From Pisolithus tinctorius (Eukaryota; Basidiomycota; Agaricomycetes; Boletales; Pisolithaceae): 64,000 bases of DNA. The position numbers and the translations under genes were made by a program. Below the pieces are notes generated by a model. The model ran no database searches. It had not been told where the DNA came from and saw only the letters and a program-made list of their open reading frames with translations. Within the stretch, counting starts at the first letter, position 1, and each line of letters begins with the position of its first letter. The stretch covers positions 868,001 to 932,000 of the forward strand of contig JANFAH010000001.1 of assembly GCA_024663395.1 (NCBI GenBank), read 5' to 3'. Of the stretch, positions 11,066 to 22,945 are shown in pieces.

Positions 11066-12362
11066 ATGCCCCTCTACAACAGGATCATTCTCAGAAAACC
11101 ACGCAGACTTTTCCATCGAGTCCTTCTCTTGCTCAATATGGTCTGGAAGCTCCAAAGATTGAAGGTCTGTGCCATGAGCAGTCCCTCTACGGGACTGCGG
11201 ACATCAGGTCGTGGCACTCCCTCATCCGTAACAACCCTCTTACGTCGGATTGCCAAGTCATCGGGGTCGGCTGGTACAAGAAAAGGAAAGGGGTAGAACA
11301 TGAGTTCTTGCGATTTGACATCTCTTCCCCCGACAATCAGCACACATGCATTGTCATTGCCGAGAGGAGTGGTGGTGGTGTTCGCAGCCCAAACTCCGGT
11401 ACTTCTGCTCACATTCGTTAGTAACTTAAGCCGCTGGCAATTCTGTAGACGCCACACAAGCTGCCGATACCATTGCTCAAATGGACACAGCGGTAGACGC
11501 CACGGCGTCGCCGCTCACTCCCCCAGAGACTTCTGCACTCTCACCTGATGTTGGCGATTCCACTGCAAGTAGTGCCGACGAAAGCAGTCCTCCGCTAGAC
11601 AAAGTTACTAAGAGCGACGGGGAAAAAAAAAACAGAAGATGAATACAGCTCAAATCGCAGCTTCTCTTTCCTCCAGTTCCAAGCGGGATGCCTATGATCG
11701 CGTTTATTTTGCAACTCATATTAGTGCAGCAGGCGCTTGGGTGGAGGAGATGTGCGACAGGCCTCGACTTGCCTGTACTTTATCGTTTACTGGCGCAAAG
11801 CCTACCGCAAACGAGCTAGCGACCTTGCTTTATGTAACCTCGGCACAGGAGCCCAAGTACAACCTTCACGACACACAATGCTACTGGTTCGCTGCAACTG
11901 TGTTTGACGCTCTCAAGACGCTATACAAGGGTCCAGAGCAAGATCCCACACCCAATCTGGGGGGGTACAATCTGTGGGGTACCGGTCGATTTCAAGGCAA
12001 GCGGGGAAGAGGTGTGCGCCAAGTGTCGTGATGCTCGAGCTGCTTTAGCCGAGGAATTGAACAGCAGTGCAGGCTTAAACAAGAGGTAACTTGTCTTTGA
12101 TTTCTGTTTACTGTCCGTGCTTATGATGCCCCAAACAGCAAAAGGAACAGAGGCAGCGAGAACGTGAACAACGCCAGGCTGCGGAGGAAGCCGCGAAAAG
12201 GGCGGAGGAGGAAAGGCGTGCAGCTGAGGAAAGGGCACAGGCAGCAGAGGAGGAGAGGCAGAAAGAATGCCAGGCCACAGAGGAAGCCGCGAAATGGGAA
12301 CGCGAGCAACGTGATCCGGCCGAGGAAAGGGCGTGGGCAGCGGAGGAAGCAAATGCGAAGTT
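11066..12362 (+). pseudogene. CCF family gene, frameshifted and fused at a palindrome (copy 2)
   Basis: The plus strand starts MPLYNRIILRKPRRLF and carries the CCF exons in order. They are an N-terminal exon, a Ser/Thr-rich linker (with an A10 run that stays in frame), the TQCYWFAATVF region near 11870-11920, and the Glu/Arg-rich tail from about 12140. A one-base deletion near 11143 shifts the first exon. An extra G in the run near 11960 may shift the second. At 12362 the tail meets an inverted copy of itself, so no natural stop codon is reached. Confidence 0.65.
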
Positions 12363-12423
12363 TTCCAGTTCTTGGAGCAACTTCGTATTTGCCTCCTCCG
12401 CTGCCCGCGCCCTTTCCTCGGCC
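12318..12423. repeat. Inverted repeat at palindrome centre
   Basis: Two 45-bp arms at 12318-12362 and 12379-12423 are inverted copies with about three mismatches, separated by a 16-bp spacer. They lie within CCF coiled-coil coding sequence facing opposite ways. The inverted similarity continues outward on both sides, so this is the centre of a much larger palindrome. Confidence 0.85.
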
Positions 12424-12810
12424 ATGCGCTCCTTTTGTGCGCCTTCCTCTGTGGCCTGGCGTTCTCTCTGCCTTTCCTTCTCCGCTGCCCGTGTCCTTTC
12501 CTCGGCTGCCTGCCTTTCTCACTCGGCCACTTCGCGTTTGCTCACGTTCCCTCTGCCTTTCCTCCTCTGCCATTTTCGCGGCTTCCTCCGCGGCCTGGCG
12601 TTGTTCACGTTCTCGCTGCCTCTGTTCCTTTTGCTGTTTGGGGCATCATAAGCACGGACAGTAAACAGAAATCAAAGACAAGTTACCTCTTGTTTAAGCC
12701 TGCACTGCTGTTCAATTTCCTCGGCTAAAGCAGCTCGAGCATCACGATGCTCGGCGCACACCTCTTCCCCGCTCGCCCTTGACATCGACCGGTACCCCAC
12801 AGATTGTACA
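12379..12810 (-). pseudogene. CCF 3' end (truncated tail, intron and end of exon 2)
   Basis: The minus strand holds the end of CCF exon 2, the 53-nt type intron and part of the Glu/Arg-rich exon 3. Upstream it joins directly to the end of a VPS28 exon at about 12810. It therefore lacks the CCF start and most of exon 2. Confidence 0.6.
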
Positions 12811-13576
12811 CTTACCACCCGACCATGCGACTTCTTCCCTCCCATTCCTTGCTCCCCTTAAACCTCGTGTACCCCGTAACGAGTTCTTGAAGGATAGGAT
12901 GCAGCTGATCTTTTGCATGCAGACATAACTTGAGTGTGTCCATGAAGGTTATGAAGTTCTGTGCGTTACATGTTTAGTGCGAAGATCAAGCGTGCGGTGA
13001 GACGCGGAGAAGTGGGAAATAGGTGAGCAGAGTATCGAAGAATCTCCGTACCTGTGTCGTTTCAGCTATCCATTTTCCAGTCTCCGGACCAGCCTCGCTC
13101 GAATGTTCCACCGTAGCGGGTACCCCTACCTTGATCCTATGCAACGCAGCAGGCGTATCAAGCTATGTCATCGCCGCATGTACAGAACAAGATCAAAACG
13201 TTGGGTGAAAGGAGAAGGAAGAGAAACGGGACTCACGCGATAGCGGGTCATGAACTCCTCGATCGACGGGATCGAATCCTTGACCAACTTGAGCATCGTC
13301 ATATACTGCGACAACAACCTCGTGCATGCCGGCGAGTACCTCTCGTGGCATATCTCAGCATGTACGAGCTCCACATTGAACCGACCACAGGATGGATGGA
13401 ATGGGTAAATAGTGGTGGGACTCACTCAGCGGCAGCAATTGAATCGCGGACGTATGCGCGTTCCAGAAAGTCCAGTACGACTACAATACCGAAGAGCGTA
13501 GCTAGGAGAGAGTGTTCTCCCGTTCTGCGTTGGCGGTGTAAAGTCGGACCTCTTCGTCGAGGGACAGCATCCTCAT
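12811..13576 (-). pseudogene. VPS28-like gene lacking its last exons (copy d)
   Basis: The copy reads MRMLSLDEEVRLYTANAERE, then a one-base deletion shifts exon 1 within the EKYSLL stretch. Later exons are well kept: YSPACTRLLSQYMTMLKLVK, LDTPAALHRIKVGVP, GKWIAETTQ and NFITFMDTLKL up to MVGW and a GTAAGT donor. The two C-terminal exons present in copy b are replaced by CCF sequence at 12810. Frameshift and truncation make it a pseudogene. Confidence 0.8.
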
Positions 13577-13810
13577 GGTTATGGCAATACCCAGGAAGTG
13601 TACAAAGCTATGCTAACTCAGCAGCAGAATGTCAGGGGTATACGCCTGAGAACCCCAGGAGTGATGGTAATAAGGCAGTTAGATAGACAGAGATGTCGTG
13701 ACATCCACTAATGACAACAATGAAAAGCATGGACTCGCATCGTATGCAGTCCGGGAATGACAAGGAAAAAGCGAGACTGGTATAAGTATATGTGCGGCCG
13801 GCACCATCCC

Positions 13811-15065
13811 TCAAGCCTGTTGAGTATTTGTCCCCGCTCTCCTCAACGCCTGCAGTTCGCGTTGCAACTTCGCAATCTCTTCCTGCGCTACCTTGCATGC
13901 TCTCTGTCTTTCCTCCTCCGCTGCCCGTGCCCTTTCCTCGGCTTCCTCTGCGGCCTGGCGTTGCTCGCGTTCTCGTTGCCTCTCTTCCTCTTGCTGTTTG
14001 GGTCATCGTAAGCACGGACAGTAAACAGAAATCAAAGACAACTTACCTCTTGTTTAAGCCTGCGCTCCTGTTCAATTTCCTCGGCCAACGCAGCTCGAGC
14101 TTCACGATACTTGGCGCACACCTCTTTCCCGCTCGCCTTGATAGCCACTGGTACCCCACGAATTGTACCCCCCCGATGGGTCAGGTTATCTTGCACGGTA
14201 CCCTTGTATAGCATCTTGAGAGCATCAAACACAGTTGCAACGAACCAGTAGCATTGTGTTTGGGCAATGGCGTACTTGGGCTCCTGTGCCGAGGTTACAT
14301 AAAGCAAGGTCGCTAGCTCGTTTGCAGTGGGCCTTGCGTCAGTAAACGATAAAGTACAAAGACGTTGAGGCTTGTTGCACATCTCCTCCACCCGAGCGCC
14401 TGCTGCACTAATACGCGTTGCAAAATAAACGCGATTATAGTCGTCCCGCTTGGAACTGGAGAAAAAAGAAGCTGCAATTTGGGCGGTATTTATCTTCCGT
14501 TTTTTTTTCCCGTCGCTCTGAGTAACTTTGTCTAGCGGAGGACTGCTTTCGTCGGCACTACTTCCAGTGGAATCGCCGACATCAGGTGAGAGTGCACAAG
14601 TCTCTGGTGGAGTGAGCGGCGACGCCGTGGCGTCTACCGCTGTGTCCGTTTGAGCAAGGTTATCGACAGATTGTGTGGCGTCTACAGAATTGTCAGCGGC
14701 TTAAGTTACTAACGAATGTGAGCAGAAGTACCGGAGTTTGGACTGCGAACACCACCACCACTCCTCTCGGCAATGACAATGCATGTGTGCTGATTGTCGG
14801 GGGAAGAGATGTCAAATCGCAAGAACTCATGCTCTACCCCTTTCCTTTCCTTGTACCAGCCGACCCCGATGACTTGGCAATCCGATGTAAGAGGGTTGTT
14901 ACGGATGAGGGAGTACCACGTCCCGATGTCCGCAGTCCCGTAGCGGGACTGCTCAGAGAACAGACCTTCAATCTTTGGAGCTTCCGAGACCATTTTGAGC
15001 AAGCGAAGGACTCAACGGAAAAGTCTGCGTAGTTTTCTGAGCTTGATCCTGTTGTAGAGGGGCAT
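13811..15065 (-). pseudogene. CCF family gene with premature stop (copy 3)
   Basis: The copy starts MPLYNRIKLRKLRRLF but hits a TGA at 15012-15014 where copy 4 has CGA. The rest keeps the CCF layout: VIGVGWYKERKG, EHEFLRFDISSPDNQH, a linker with an A9 run in frame, AQTQCYWFVATVF, and a short Glu/Arg tail ending near 13811. A downstream Met (MLKMVSEAPK) could restart translation, giving a shorter protein, so residual function cannot be excluded. The tail is shorter than in copies 1 and 4. Confidence 0.65.
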
Positions 15066-15865
15066 ATTTATATTATCGACGTTGTAACCTACCTTCCATT
15101 CGTGGATGTCCTTATACTCATACCCTCCACGACATAGCAACGTGATTCGAGTGTTGCCCAGAGCCCGACTGTGCGTGCCATGGGCGGGTGATCGTGTTGC
15201 TTAGATCAATTCAAGTGAAAACAAAGAAAACTCCGATGAGCAGGAGAGATCCGAAGGCTGCCGCCGCAGGGTAAAAAGTACAAGGACTGTTCGTAAGGCG
15301 CTCGACGATGGCACAAGTCATGTATAAGACCGCTTGTGGTTCAGACTAGTAGGTATTTGATCAACGCGGTATTCATAGGAAACGCCGGAGAATGAGTAGC
15401 ATGCCATCGAAGTTGCACCGCTTCACGGTCTCTCGTGCATCTAGGGGATAAAAAGAACAAGTCCACAGTGTGTGCACAATTGCGTTTCGATGGTGATATG
15501 TACATAACATGGTGCGAACCCAATCCTTCGAGAAGGACATACTGGGACAAGGACGGTTCGTAATATTAAACTGTAACGATAAGAATTCCCTCCAGAAATC
15601 ACGCCACTTCGGTGCCGCTGTACGGCTACAGCCTGTGCATGTCCCAGGAATGTCAATCAATGGCAGCTCGGCATCGAGAACAAGAAACTCACTTACGGCA
15701 TATGCATTGGCTTTGTAACTCGCAAACTGAGTCGCAATTTACGGACAGAACATCCTAGGTCGCGGGCAGAAGAGTTGAAGCGTCATTGCTGGACGTGGAT
15801 CAGTCAGTCACGAGTGATTCTCAGGCATACGACTCTCAACAAGGTTTCAACTACAAAAGACGTGA
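15066..15865. repeat. X segment repeat (shortened copy)
   Basis: This matches 4690-5430 and 29380-30140 but lacks about 600 bp that hold the small conserved open frame elsewhere. Only the last few bases of that frame remain, near 15180. No intact gene is visible. Confidence 0.5.
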
Positions 15866-15868
15866 AAA

Positions 15869-16250
15869 TCAAGGCTCAGATGGTCTCAAGAGCGGCCACT
15901 CGGCATCCATCTCAGTCCGCTTCTCAATTCGCACGCAGTGACATCGTAAACTCGACGATGCATCGTGGTCGTGTTGGCCGTCCGCACCCATACGCGACAG
16001 AATGACAATCCCCGCAATTGGGGTGCTCCAGTCGACGACGGTCGGCGCAACCCAGAAGTAAGGGAGTTGTGGGAATGAACTAAGAGTGGCATGCCCCTTT
16101 GTTCTTTCGTTCATAGACCCATCGGAGCAGGGAAGATTGGGGAGGGGATAGTTGCATCGCAATAGACAAAGAGGTATAAAAATACAAAATAGTCACCGGT
16201 GTCGCAGACGAGGGAGGCAGTCGTCTGCGCAAGAATCAAGGGGGAGAAAG
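15869..16250 (-). pseudogene. Cerato-platanin-like pseudogene CP' (copy 3)
   Basis: Minus-strand pieces include PLPNLPCSDGS, ATLSSFPQLPYFWVAPTVVD and, after the shared frame change, NCGDCHSVAYG. The signal-peptide region is interrupted by an AT-rich stretch that may be an intron. It is collinear with 30142-30545 at a distance of about 14.3 kb. Confidence 0.6.
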
Positions 16251-16254
16251 TGGA

Positions 16255-17090
16255 AGTACAGCATCATAATCTCTGAGGAACGGGACTTGTTTCGATCGTT
16301 GGGATCAGCTCGGATGGGGAGTCAAGCCTAGTAGACGGTGGGAGGGAGAGTCTGACAGCATCTCAATTTCATGGCTGTCACAGTGCTCAAGCGCATGGGA
16401 TTCAGGGATTGTTTGCCAGAGAATTTCATGGATACAACGGAGATAGCATGCCCAAATCACCGTAGGCAGAAAGCTGCACTCGAAGGAAAAATTGTACTCG
16501 TTCAACAGATTGTGTAAGCAAGCTGAGGCTATGGCGGCGCCGCGTCCTTCGAAGTTCCCAACCTTACATCCACATCCTGCTTATGATAATTGTATCGACT
16601 GGACGACCTAAGAAAACACGGAAATCACCTACCGCGGAAGGCAAGGTTGTCGCCAACATCTCTCGGCAACGTTTTTGTCTGGATTTTCCGTTCTCGTCGG
16701 AAATTGGCATCGCAGTCATGATGCCACTCTCGCACGGTTGTGAGAAAAGTCGTCGACAACACGCGCCGTAGCTGTATCGGCTCGCTGTTATCTCGCTGAC
16801 TTGCTAGTACCCCCGCGAAGTCATATGCCTTTGCTGCAAGGACGAGTACGATTGAAGGGCCGTGCATGACGAGCAGTATCATCGTATGACAGGTTCAGTG
16901 CTCCTGCGGTATGTTCCCATTTTAGTTTCGAGCCCATGGCGGTCACCTCTTCTCCAAATCGTCGCTCGTGTACGACCCCACCAAAAATTAGAGTGGTTAA
17001 CTCGTTGATCAGGAAACGGCTGCCACTCGTTGATCGCTTTCCCACTGAACTCTTGCTACGTGTTAGGTACCCAAGCAGTGTCTTGTAAGG
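16255..17090 (+). repeat. F segment (copy 3)
   Basis: The copy contains the plus-strand piece RLPLVDRFPTELLLRVR near 17020-17065, followed by a stop or splice-like site. It matches 30545-31380 closely. No complete domain can be assembled. Confidence 0.4.
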
Positions 17091-17278
17091 GGAAGCAAGA
17101 TTTCGGTACAGCGCTACGCGGCTGGAGGGATATCGAAGCTCCCCAACCCCGCGGAGCTACACCGGACGCGTTGACAATAATAACATAGCAGTCTAGAAGA
17201 CCCGTTTAAAGAGGAGCGGATGCCGCCTAATCAACGTGCTGAGTTGGTCGATACTGCGGGTCACGACCCAAGCCAAAA

Positions 17279-17718
17279 GTGGACTTCATCCTGGAACTTG
17301 GATGTCGAACTGACTGCTCAGGATTTTCTTTGAAAGTGGTAAGTGGTTTTCGATGTTCGCCCGCTAGAATGGTGTTACTATCCTACCAGGTGCTTCCCTT
17401 GCGTTCTTTCATGAAAAAAAGTTTCCCTTGCATGGTGAGGGACGTGAGATTTTTCGAAGTCGACAAGGTCCACCTCGACAACCCGCCGTGCGATGGCTAT
17501 CAATCCACAGGAGTCGTGACTCTGCCCTAACTCTAGGGTTCTTCAATTTCGAAATGCGAATCGTTTTCCATGTGATAACTTTCAATCCAGAATTTTATGT
17601 CGCATGGTCGTCCATCGATGGCAGGTTTGTAGAGCACTGCTTTCTGGAGCATGTGAAGGAGCTTCAAATGCCTACTTGCGGACAGTGCGTACAAACGACC
17701 GACGAGAGTCTGGATTGA
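17279..17718 (+). pseudogene. Fx segment, unidentified gene remnant (copy 3)
   Basis: The plus strand reads MDFILELGCRTDCSGFSLKV, then an intron-like GTAAGT..ACCAG of about 50 nt. Next come SFMKKSFPCMVRDVRFFEVD and a third piece with EFYVAWSSIDGRF. The end is rearranged relative to 31998, where the frame closes with NVACFVFD. Conserved splice sites argue for a former gene. The family is unknown. Confidence 0.4.
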
Positions 17719-17981
17719 AAATGTCTATTGGAAGCAGAAGGAAGTGCCTAGATGTTATACAAACCACGTATCAAGTCTAAGGTATCAATAAAGGCACCGG
17801 CAACGTCCTGGTACAAGATGTCCAAGCGAAGATATAACAAGAAGCCCGTATTCTAATCAAAGGATCAACGGGTCCATGTACAGAACTCGGTACACCGCCA
17901 AGAAATACGGACAAGGTCCTTTAATGCTGATCCCTGTTAACATGCCGCTCGCAAGGTTAACTGCGCCGTCACATCCCATCC
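17719..17981. repeat. Spacer downstream of cerato-platanin
   Basis: The segment matches 32100-32391 and, in reverse, 861-1100 and 7447-7690. I see no coding frame. It is probably the 3' flank of the cerato-platanin gene. Confidence 0.45.
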
Positions 17982-18404
17982 TCACAAGCCACATTCACTG
18001 GCGGGCACCTCAACGGCAGTGACCTCTACTCTCCCTAACGCGTTTGCCTGCCCGTTCGTCAGTACGTTCATCGCCTGTGGTGACACCGTAAACCCATCCT
18101 TCGACACATCCAGCGCAAGGACGTTGATAGTGTTCTTTGCATACGCGATGGCATAACATTTGCCGCAGTTAGCGTCGTTCCAGTTCGCGATGGTTGGTGC
18201 GCCCCCGAGGTAAGGGAAGTTGGAGAAAGAGCTAAGGGTGGTGTACCCTTTGCTTTCGAGTCCGTTGGACCCGTCAGAGCAGGCGAGACTAGAGAGGGGA
18301 CAGCTGGCATCGCCATAGATGGCGTCATAGGCGAGAAAAGTGGTCGTCTGCCCGAGAACAAGCGTGGAGAGGAAGAAAGCAAAAGTGAAGTAGAGGTACA
18401 GCAT
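17982..18404 (-). CDS. Cerato-platanin family secreted protein (copy 1)
   Basis: This intact single-exon gene encodes 140 residues. Residues 1-18 form a hydrophobic signal peptide ending VLG before QTTT. The mature part has the cerato-platanin hallmarks AYDAIYGD, SLACSDGSNGL, KGYTTLSSF, PYLGGAPTIANWN, NCGKCYAI, INVLALDV and the C-terminal SECGL. Cysteines are at 35, 42, 80, 83 and 138. Four match the two conserved disulfides and Cys35 is extra. Cerato-platanins are small fungal cell-wall or secreted proteins with an expansin-like fold, often acting as elicitors. Length fits the family. A TATA-like TATATATAA lies about 110 bp upstream. The gene is duplicated at 32392-32814. Confidence 0.95.
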   Translation of the reverse strand: MLYLYFTFAFFLSTLVLGQTTTFLAYDAIYGDASCPLSSLACSDGSNGLESKGYTTLSSFSNFPYLGGAPTIANWNDANCGKCYAIAYAKNTINVLALDVSKDGFTVSPQAMNVLTNGQANALGRVEVTAVEVPASECGL

Positions 18405-18514
18405 TATTTGGGAATGGCACTTGTCTCGGTCGCAGGGATGAGGTCGGATGAGGAGTTAGGCCTGGCAGACCAACAGAGGCACGAGTCTGGTAAAGTATCG
18501 CGTCGTCGACGCCT

Positions 18515-18524
18515 TTATATATAT
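18515..18524 (-). promoter_or_regulatory. TATA-like box of cerato-platanin copy 1
   Basis: An AT run (TATATATAA on the minus strand) lies about 110 bp upstream of the cerato-platanin start. It is kept at the same spacing before the second gene (32924-32933). A related run occurs near 39450, where the coding region itself is missing. Confidence 0.5.
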
Positions 18525-18549
18525 TCTTATCGTTGGATTAGGCTTGCGC

Positions 18550-20055
18550 TGGCAGACGGTCATATGGAGATCCATGTGCATTGCAGACTTCTGACAACGA
18601 TCCTCATTTCTCCGGTACCTGTGGAACGGCGGAGATGAGCGGCGGCACACATGGTAACTTTGCGCTCGAGAATGTGATACGAAGCTCGCTGCGAGGTGGA
18701 TATGCTTTTCAGTTCCTTCTTCGGAGGACGATTCAAGATGACTTGGCATATGAAGAAGCGCTTGGTAGGAAGTTCGAACGGTAGAGTTTCGGGAGGCTCA
18801 CCCAACTATCACACCGAAATGTGGCGCATGTCCGTTCCAGGTTCCTCCGTTGAACGACAGGGAGTGCTGAAGTCCGAGAGTCGCGACGGGACACGTCAGC
18901 GTGGTGTATTCGTTGGGGACATGATCGGAATGAAATCGCTCAGTAGACTTCCGGTTTACTCGAAACTTGCCCGCTATGGTGAATGTGATCTTAAGGCAAA
19001 TTGAGAAATTGTGCACGGTAGGTAAGTGCGAACGTCCTTCGCCTCCCGCTCAATGAATGATTGGACTGAACTTTAGAACCCAGTCCCAGCGGACCGTAAC
19101 CTAGTTTTGCGGATCTCCACCCCTAAGGATGGCCCAAGGACATAACGGGAAATGAATGCATGCAACATCGTCTATTTCTGAGTGGCCACTCATCGTCCCA
19201 TAAGATTTCCTTGATTCGGCGCCGTTTCTGCAGAATTCAACGTCCTCGCTCCCGAGGAACGTTGCTACAACAACGAAAGCAACAATACTGGGGTGTCATG
19301 GCCTGCCAGCTTGGCCAGAATCGAAGATGCATGTCGTCGTCGTCGTCGCAGGACCGGAGATGATAGTAGAACGAGTCGTGAATGCCCCCAGCGGGACCGG
19401 GAGGCCGCCCTTGACCACTATGCGCACTATGTTTGCCCGGGTGTACATGAGTGCAAAGTTCGACCGGGCGTTCACCATGATCTGTGTTAGTTGTTCCAGA
19501 AGGGTAGTCGGTGGCTCCCAAGCGAGAGTTCCCTTCTTCGACGTGAGGTGGTGCCTGCGATCCGGTCCAAAGTAGGTGTCCGGATTTTGGCACGAATGTA
19601 CATTCATAGGAAATGGAATGGTGTGTGTACATCTTCTACTATTGCTACTTTGCAAGCCAGAGCCAGCAGATGCGATACGCAAGGTTCATTACTATGTTCA
19701 CAGCTAGCTACCATTCTGTGAGGTTTGATTCGTTTGACAGGGGTTCGAGGAAGCGTGGTGGAGTGCGCCGGACAGTTACATTCGCAGGGAAAGGTACTGT
19801 TGCATCTTCACGCTGTCATACTATTTTACTGTGGGTTTGCCGAGTACTCTCGGACCGAAAAATCCACCAGCGCAACAGGTTGTCGCAAACGATTCGGAGT
19901 AGATTTCAATGGCATCATTACTAACCACAAACCTCAACAAATTCTTTTGCCTCTACGGTGGCTGTTGCCAGGGACATGACCTCCAAGATATGAATTTCGT
20001 TATTCCAATGCCAAGTATCCAGAGACTACAAGATGGGCGTTGTGATATGGTAGCA
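18550..20055. repeat. W segment (copy 1)
   Basis: This 1.5-kb unit between the cerato-platanin promoter and the M gene recurs at 32960-34489, 39440-41000 and, degraded, at 61500-62515. The minus strand contains conserved blocks such as RVNRKSTERFHSDH near 18900 and VPLGAFTTRSTIISG near 19360-19420. They are interrupted by stops and look like remnants of exons. A GTC microsatellite lies near 19330-19350. I cannot assign a family. Confidence 0.45.
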
Positions 20056-20058
20056 GAA

Positions 20059-20820
20059 CTAATAGAGCATGGGAATAATCAGAAACAGCATCACAATGAG
20101 CGCTGAGCAGCCAAGGGTTAAAGCGGTCATTGTTAACTTCATCCAAAGTTTATTACCATACCAGACAGCGCTAAGCCATGCGAGGAAAGCACAGCCCGCC
20201 GTAATGAACAGGAAGAGTGTTGGAATCGTCATCAACACGACAGCAGCCCAGCGTTTGAGGACGCTGCCCTTCAATCGCTAGAGTTGTTGGTTGTTAACAA
20301 AGCGATAGGAATCTTCGATAACAGTGACCACTGACCATAACAGATTGGTGGGTCATGACGCCCAAGTACATAATTAAGCCAAGACCGCTCGCAGCGGACA
20401 ATATAGCACTCCCACTAGCGCATGCGATAAAAGCGTATGGGAACTCTTTGTCCCACGCTGCATAGGGGGTTGGGGGAGTAGTGGTCAGAAATGCAACGGA
20501 GTGAGTATACCAGGGGTACATCAGAGCAACTCAGTTTGGGACGTACGAGACTGCAAGGGCAGCAACGACGGTCGTGTTTGTCATGCGAGTGATTAAACGG
20601 TCTCTGAGTTCCTTGAAGTCCGGCTCTGAGATCTCAGCAAGCTCGTCTAGCGAAGGTGCGCCAAGTAAGAGAAGGAAAGCAACTGTATGCATGGATGGTT
20701 AGAAATGGATAGACTGTTAGAAACGTCATCAAAGCACCACTCACATCGATAGATCCGTTGTGTGCGAGTATATTTCTCGTCCCGACCAGTGGGAGTTAAG
20801 AAATTGTATTGCTGGCGCAT
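20059..20820 (-). pseudogene. M family membrane protein, damaged splice site (copy 1)
   Basis: The copy follows the four-exon plan seen intact at 62521-63325. It starts MRQQYNFLTPTGRDEKY and continues with LLLLGAPSLDELAEI, a transmembrane exon with AAWDKEFPYAF, and a last exon with LFLFITAGCAFLAWLSAVW and CSALIVMLFLIIPMLY. Intron 2 has lost its acceptor. The bases that read CAATGCAAGGGCC in copies 2 and 3 are deleted near 20500, so exon 3 cannot be joined normally. Use of another acceptor could rescue it. The predicted product has about four membrane segments. Confidence 0.6.
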
Positions 20821-20949
20821 CGTGAGAGGACGAAGATGTAGAAATTGGGCTACGACTGGAGGGAGGTGAGGGCGTGAGCTGGAGATCCTTACCTTCTCCT
20901 TTTATGTGCTACCTTCGATTTGCAATGAGGCATACGACTCGCAGCCAGG

Positions 20950-22860
20950 AAAAAGGACATGGGCGCCTGAATAAAGCGTATATAACCTAGTATAGCTCGT
21001 GTGAGCCAAATAAATCAGCATGGCGGTTGATCGCTGAACATTGAGCGCCGAGCAGTAACCCAGAAGTCACGTCCGTGGAGCTAGCCACACACGCCCTCGA
21101 CCCACAAGACAAACGCCCACTTGCAAGCTATGTAAGTGGAACCGAGATATGTAGGAACGTGGAGTTCGTTCCGGAGAAGCTTATAACTGTGTCTAGATAT
21201 TAGCTGTTCTCCCAAAGGAAAGACTCAATCACAACACATATTCCAGGGAATAATAATGCGTTGTTGTACATATTTTTCTGTTTGCTGTTGTAATCTAGCA
21301 CGAAAAAACCTATAATACATGAATCAGTACCTGCAGTTGTTCCGAAACGAAAAATTGTAATCTAGTAAACAACGAACATGAGGAGACCGTGCGGAAGGAG
21401 TTCTTTTAGGGACTTCCATACATTGCAAGAACAACCCTGGCCGGTGTGTAATTTGCAGCGTGTGTGCCCGTACTACCCTAACAGAAGCGCCAGTGTATCT
21501 CTGTATCTCTAGTGAATAGTTTCAATTTCAACGTTGACGGAGACTGACTCAGGACTCACCTTTGTTTCGACCAGTGCTGTCTCTTTGCATAGCGAGCCTT
21601 TGTGAGGACTATATGACGCAAAGCAGGGGTGCGAAGGAACTTAGAGCCAAGTTTCGAATTCGGGTGCATCCAGCTGTCGATGGGCGAACAAGTTGGTTAC
21701 GTAATTTCAATATGGTTCTGGGGTAGGAACTCTACTCCCGCTATCAATTCTTTCACGCTCCACTGCGGTATGTAGGACTTCGTAGGACCTCTGATCAATC
21801 ACCATTTCCTTGACGCGAAGCGCATACCCATGGACTCACAACCACGTGTTTATCGCCACCACGCGGCAATGGATAGTCACATCAGCACTCACGACAATCC
21901 GTCGATATGATATGTTTAAGGTTGTGCGGAAAACTAGGGGTTGACCTGTCAATGCATGGCGACTGGTTATGGAGGCTCTGATGTTTAGCCAATAACGAAA
22001 ACGTTGGGAACGGTGAGCAAGCGCGTTAAAGGCCTTCCACGTTCATGTCGGAGATAATGAAGGTCGAAGGGATTCCCCTTCTCCACCCCGGATTGTGCAA
22101 TGCCTGCATGTACATAAACTTCTTGACTGACCCGAGTATCGTAGTGCTTGCCTTCCCAGGCTTGGTGGCTATGTTTTCCTAGAGCTTTCCATGAACACAA
22201 GAACTCTTCCGCACCTAGTGATGTATCAAGGGTTCGTTGTTAGGAAACTGGAAATTTGCTTGACGAACGCGGGGGGCATTGCTGACAGTGTTGGCACAAG
22301 TCTTACTCGCTACGCCCACCATCTTTTCCAGGATGTACATCAGAGGGAAGTTCGTCTAAGTGGCGGATAGACTCACGACCTGCGATATATGTGAACCTGA
22401 CCAGAGGACAAGATTGGCGGTTGAGTGACTCAACGGTACAGCTCGTTGCTGTCACAAGAATAATTCTCCCGACTTCGGTGGAATGATGGCCGGTACGTCC
22501 TGAAATCGCGGTCGGATGCCACTAGTCACTGAGATCGTTCAAATTGTGTTGGGACGAGAGCGAGGTGCTCAGATTCTGGCACGTGAGTGGTTTGGTGCGT
22601 GCATAGGAAGCGAATTAAGCTTCTGGACCTGCAGAGCGATGGCACATTACTGCGATCGTGTGGGTGTCGGACACATTGAGCCTTAGAGCATGTTGCTTAC
22701 ATCGAGTTACTCTTTTCCTGAAGGTCAGCGTGCATGGCGAACGGTGCCAATCGCCATTTCCTTGATGCGAAGCGCGTTCCCACGACCGGCAATGGATAGT
22801 TACATCAGCACTCATGACAATCCATCGGTACGATAGGTTCAAGGTTGTATGGAAAGCTAG
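20950..22860. repeat. R segment (copy 1)
   Basis: This 1.9-kb unit starts at the M upstream region (with a GTATATAAC run near 20980). It recurs at 23150-25250, 35500-36580, 37100-39300, 41800-43061 plus 57733-58050, and 63380-64000. The minus strand carries conserved donor- and acceptor-like sites (clearest at 23920-24120), so it may be a decayed multi-exon gene. No frame is open for long and I do not recognise it. Confidence 0.4.
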
Positions 22861-22945
22861 GGGTTGAAGAAGGTTAGGACCTTCTTCAGTTCACGCCCTC
22901 ACCTCCCCCCAATCGTAGTCCAATTTCTGCATATTCCTCTCTCAC

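Noticed and set aside
19290..19500. Minus-strand piece VPLGAFTTRSTIISG as part of a seven-transmembrane fungal receptor
   Set aside because: Only a short conserved stretch is visible, and no run of membrane helices can be assembled.
16583..19979. Many short frames of 60-100 codons on both strands in the W, F and X segments
   Set aside because: They are not conserved as open frames between copies and mostly overlap on opposite strands.
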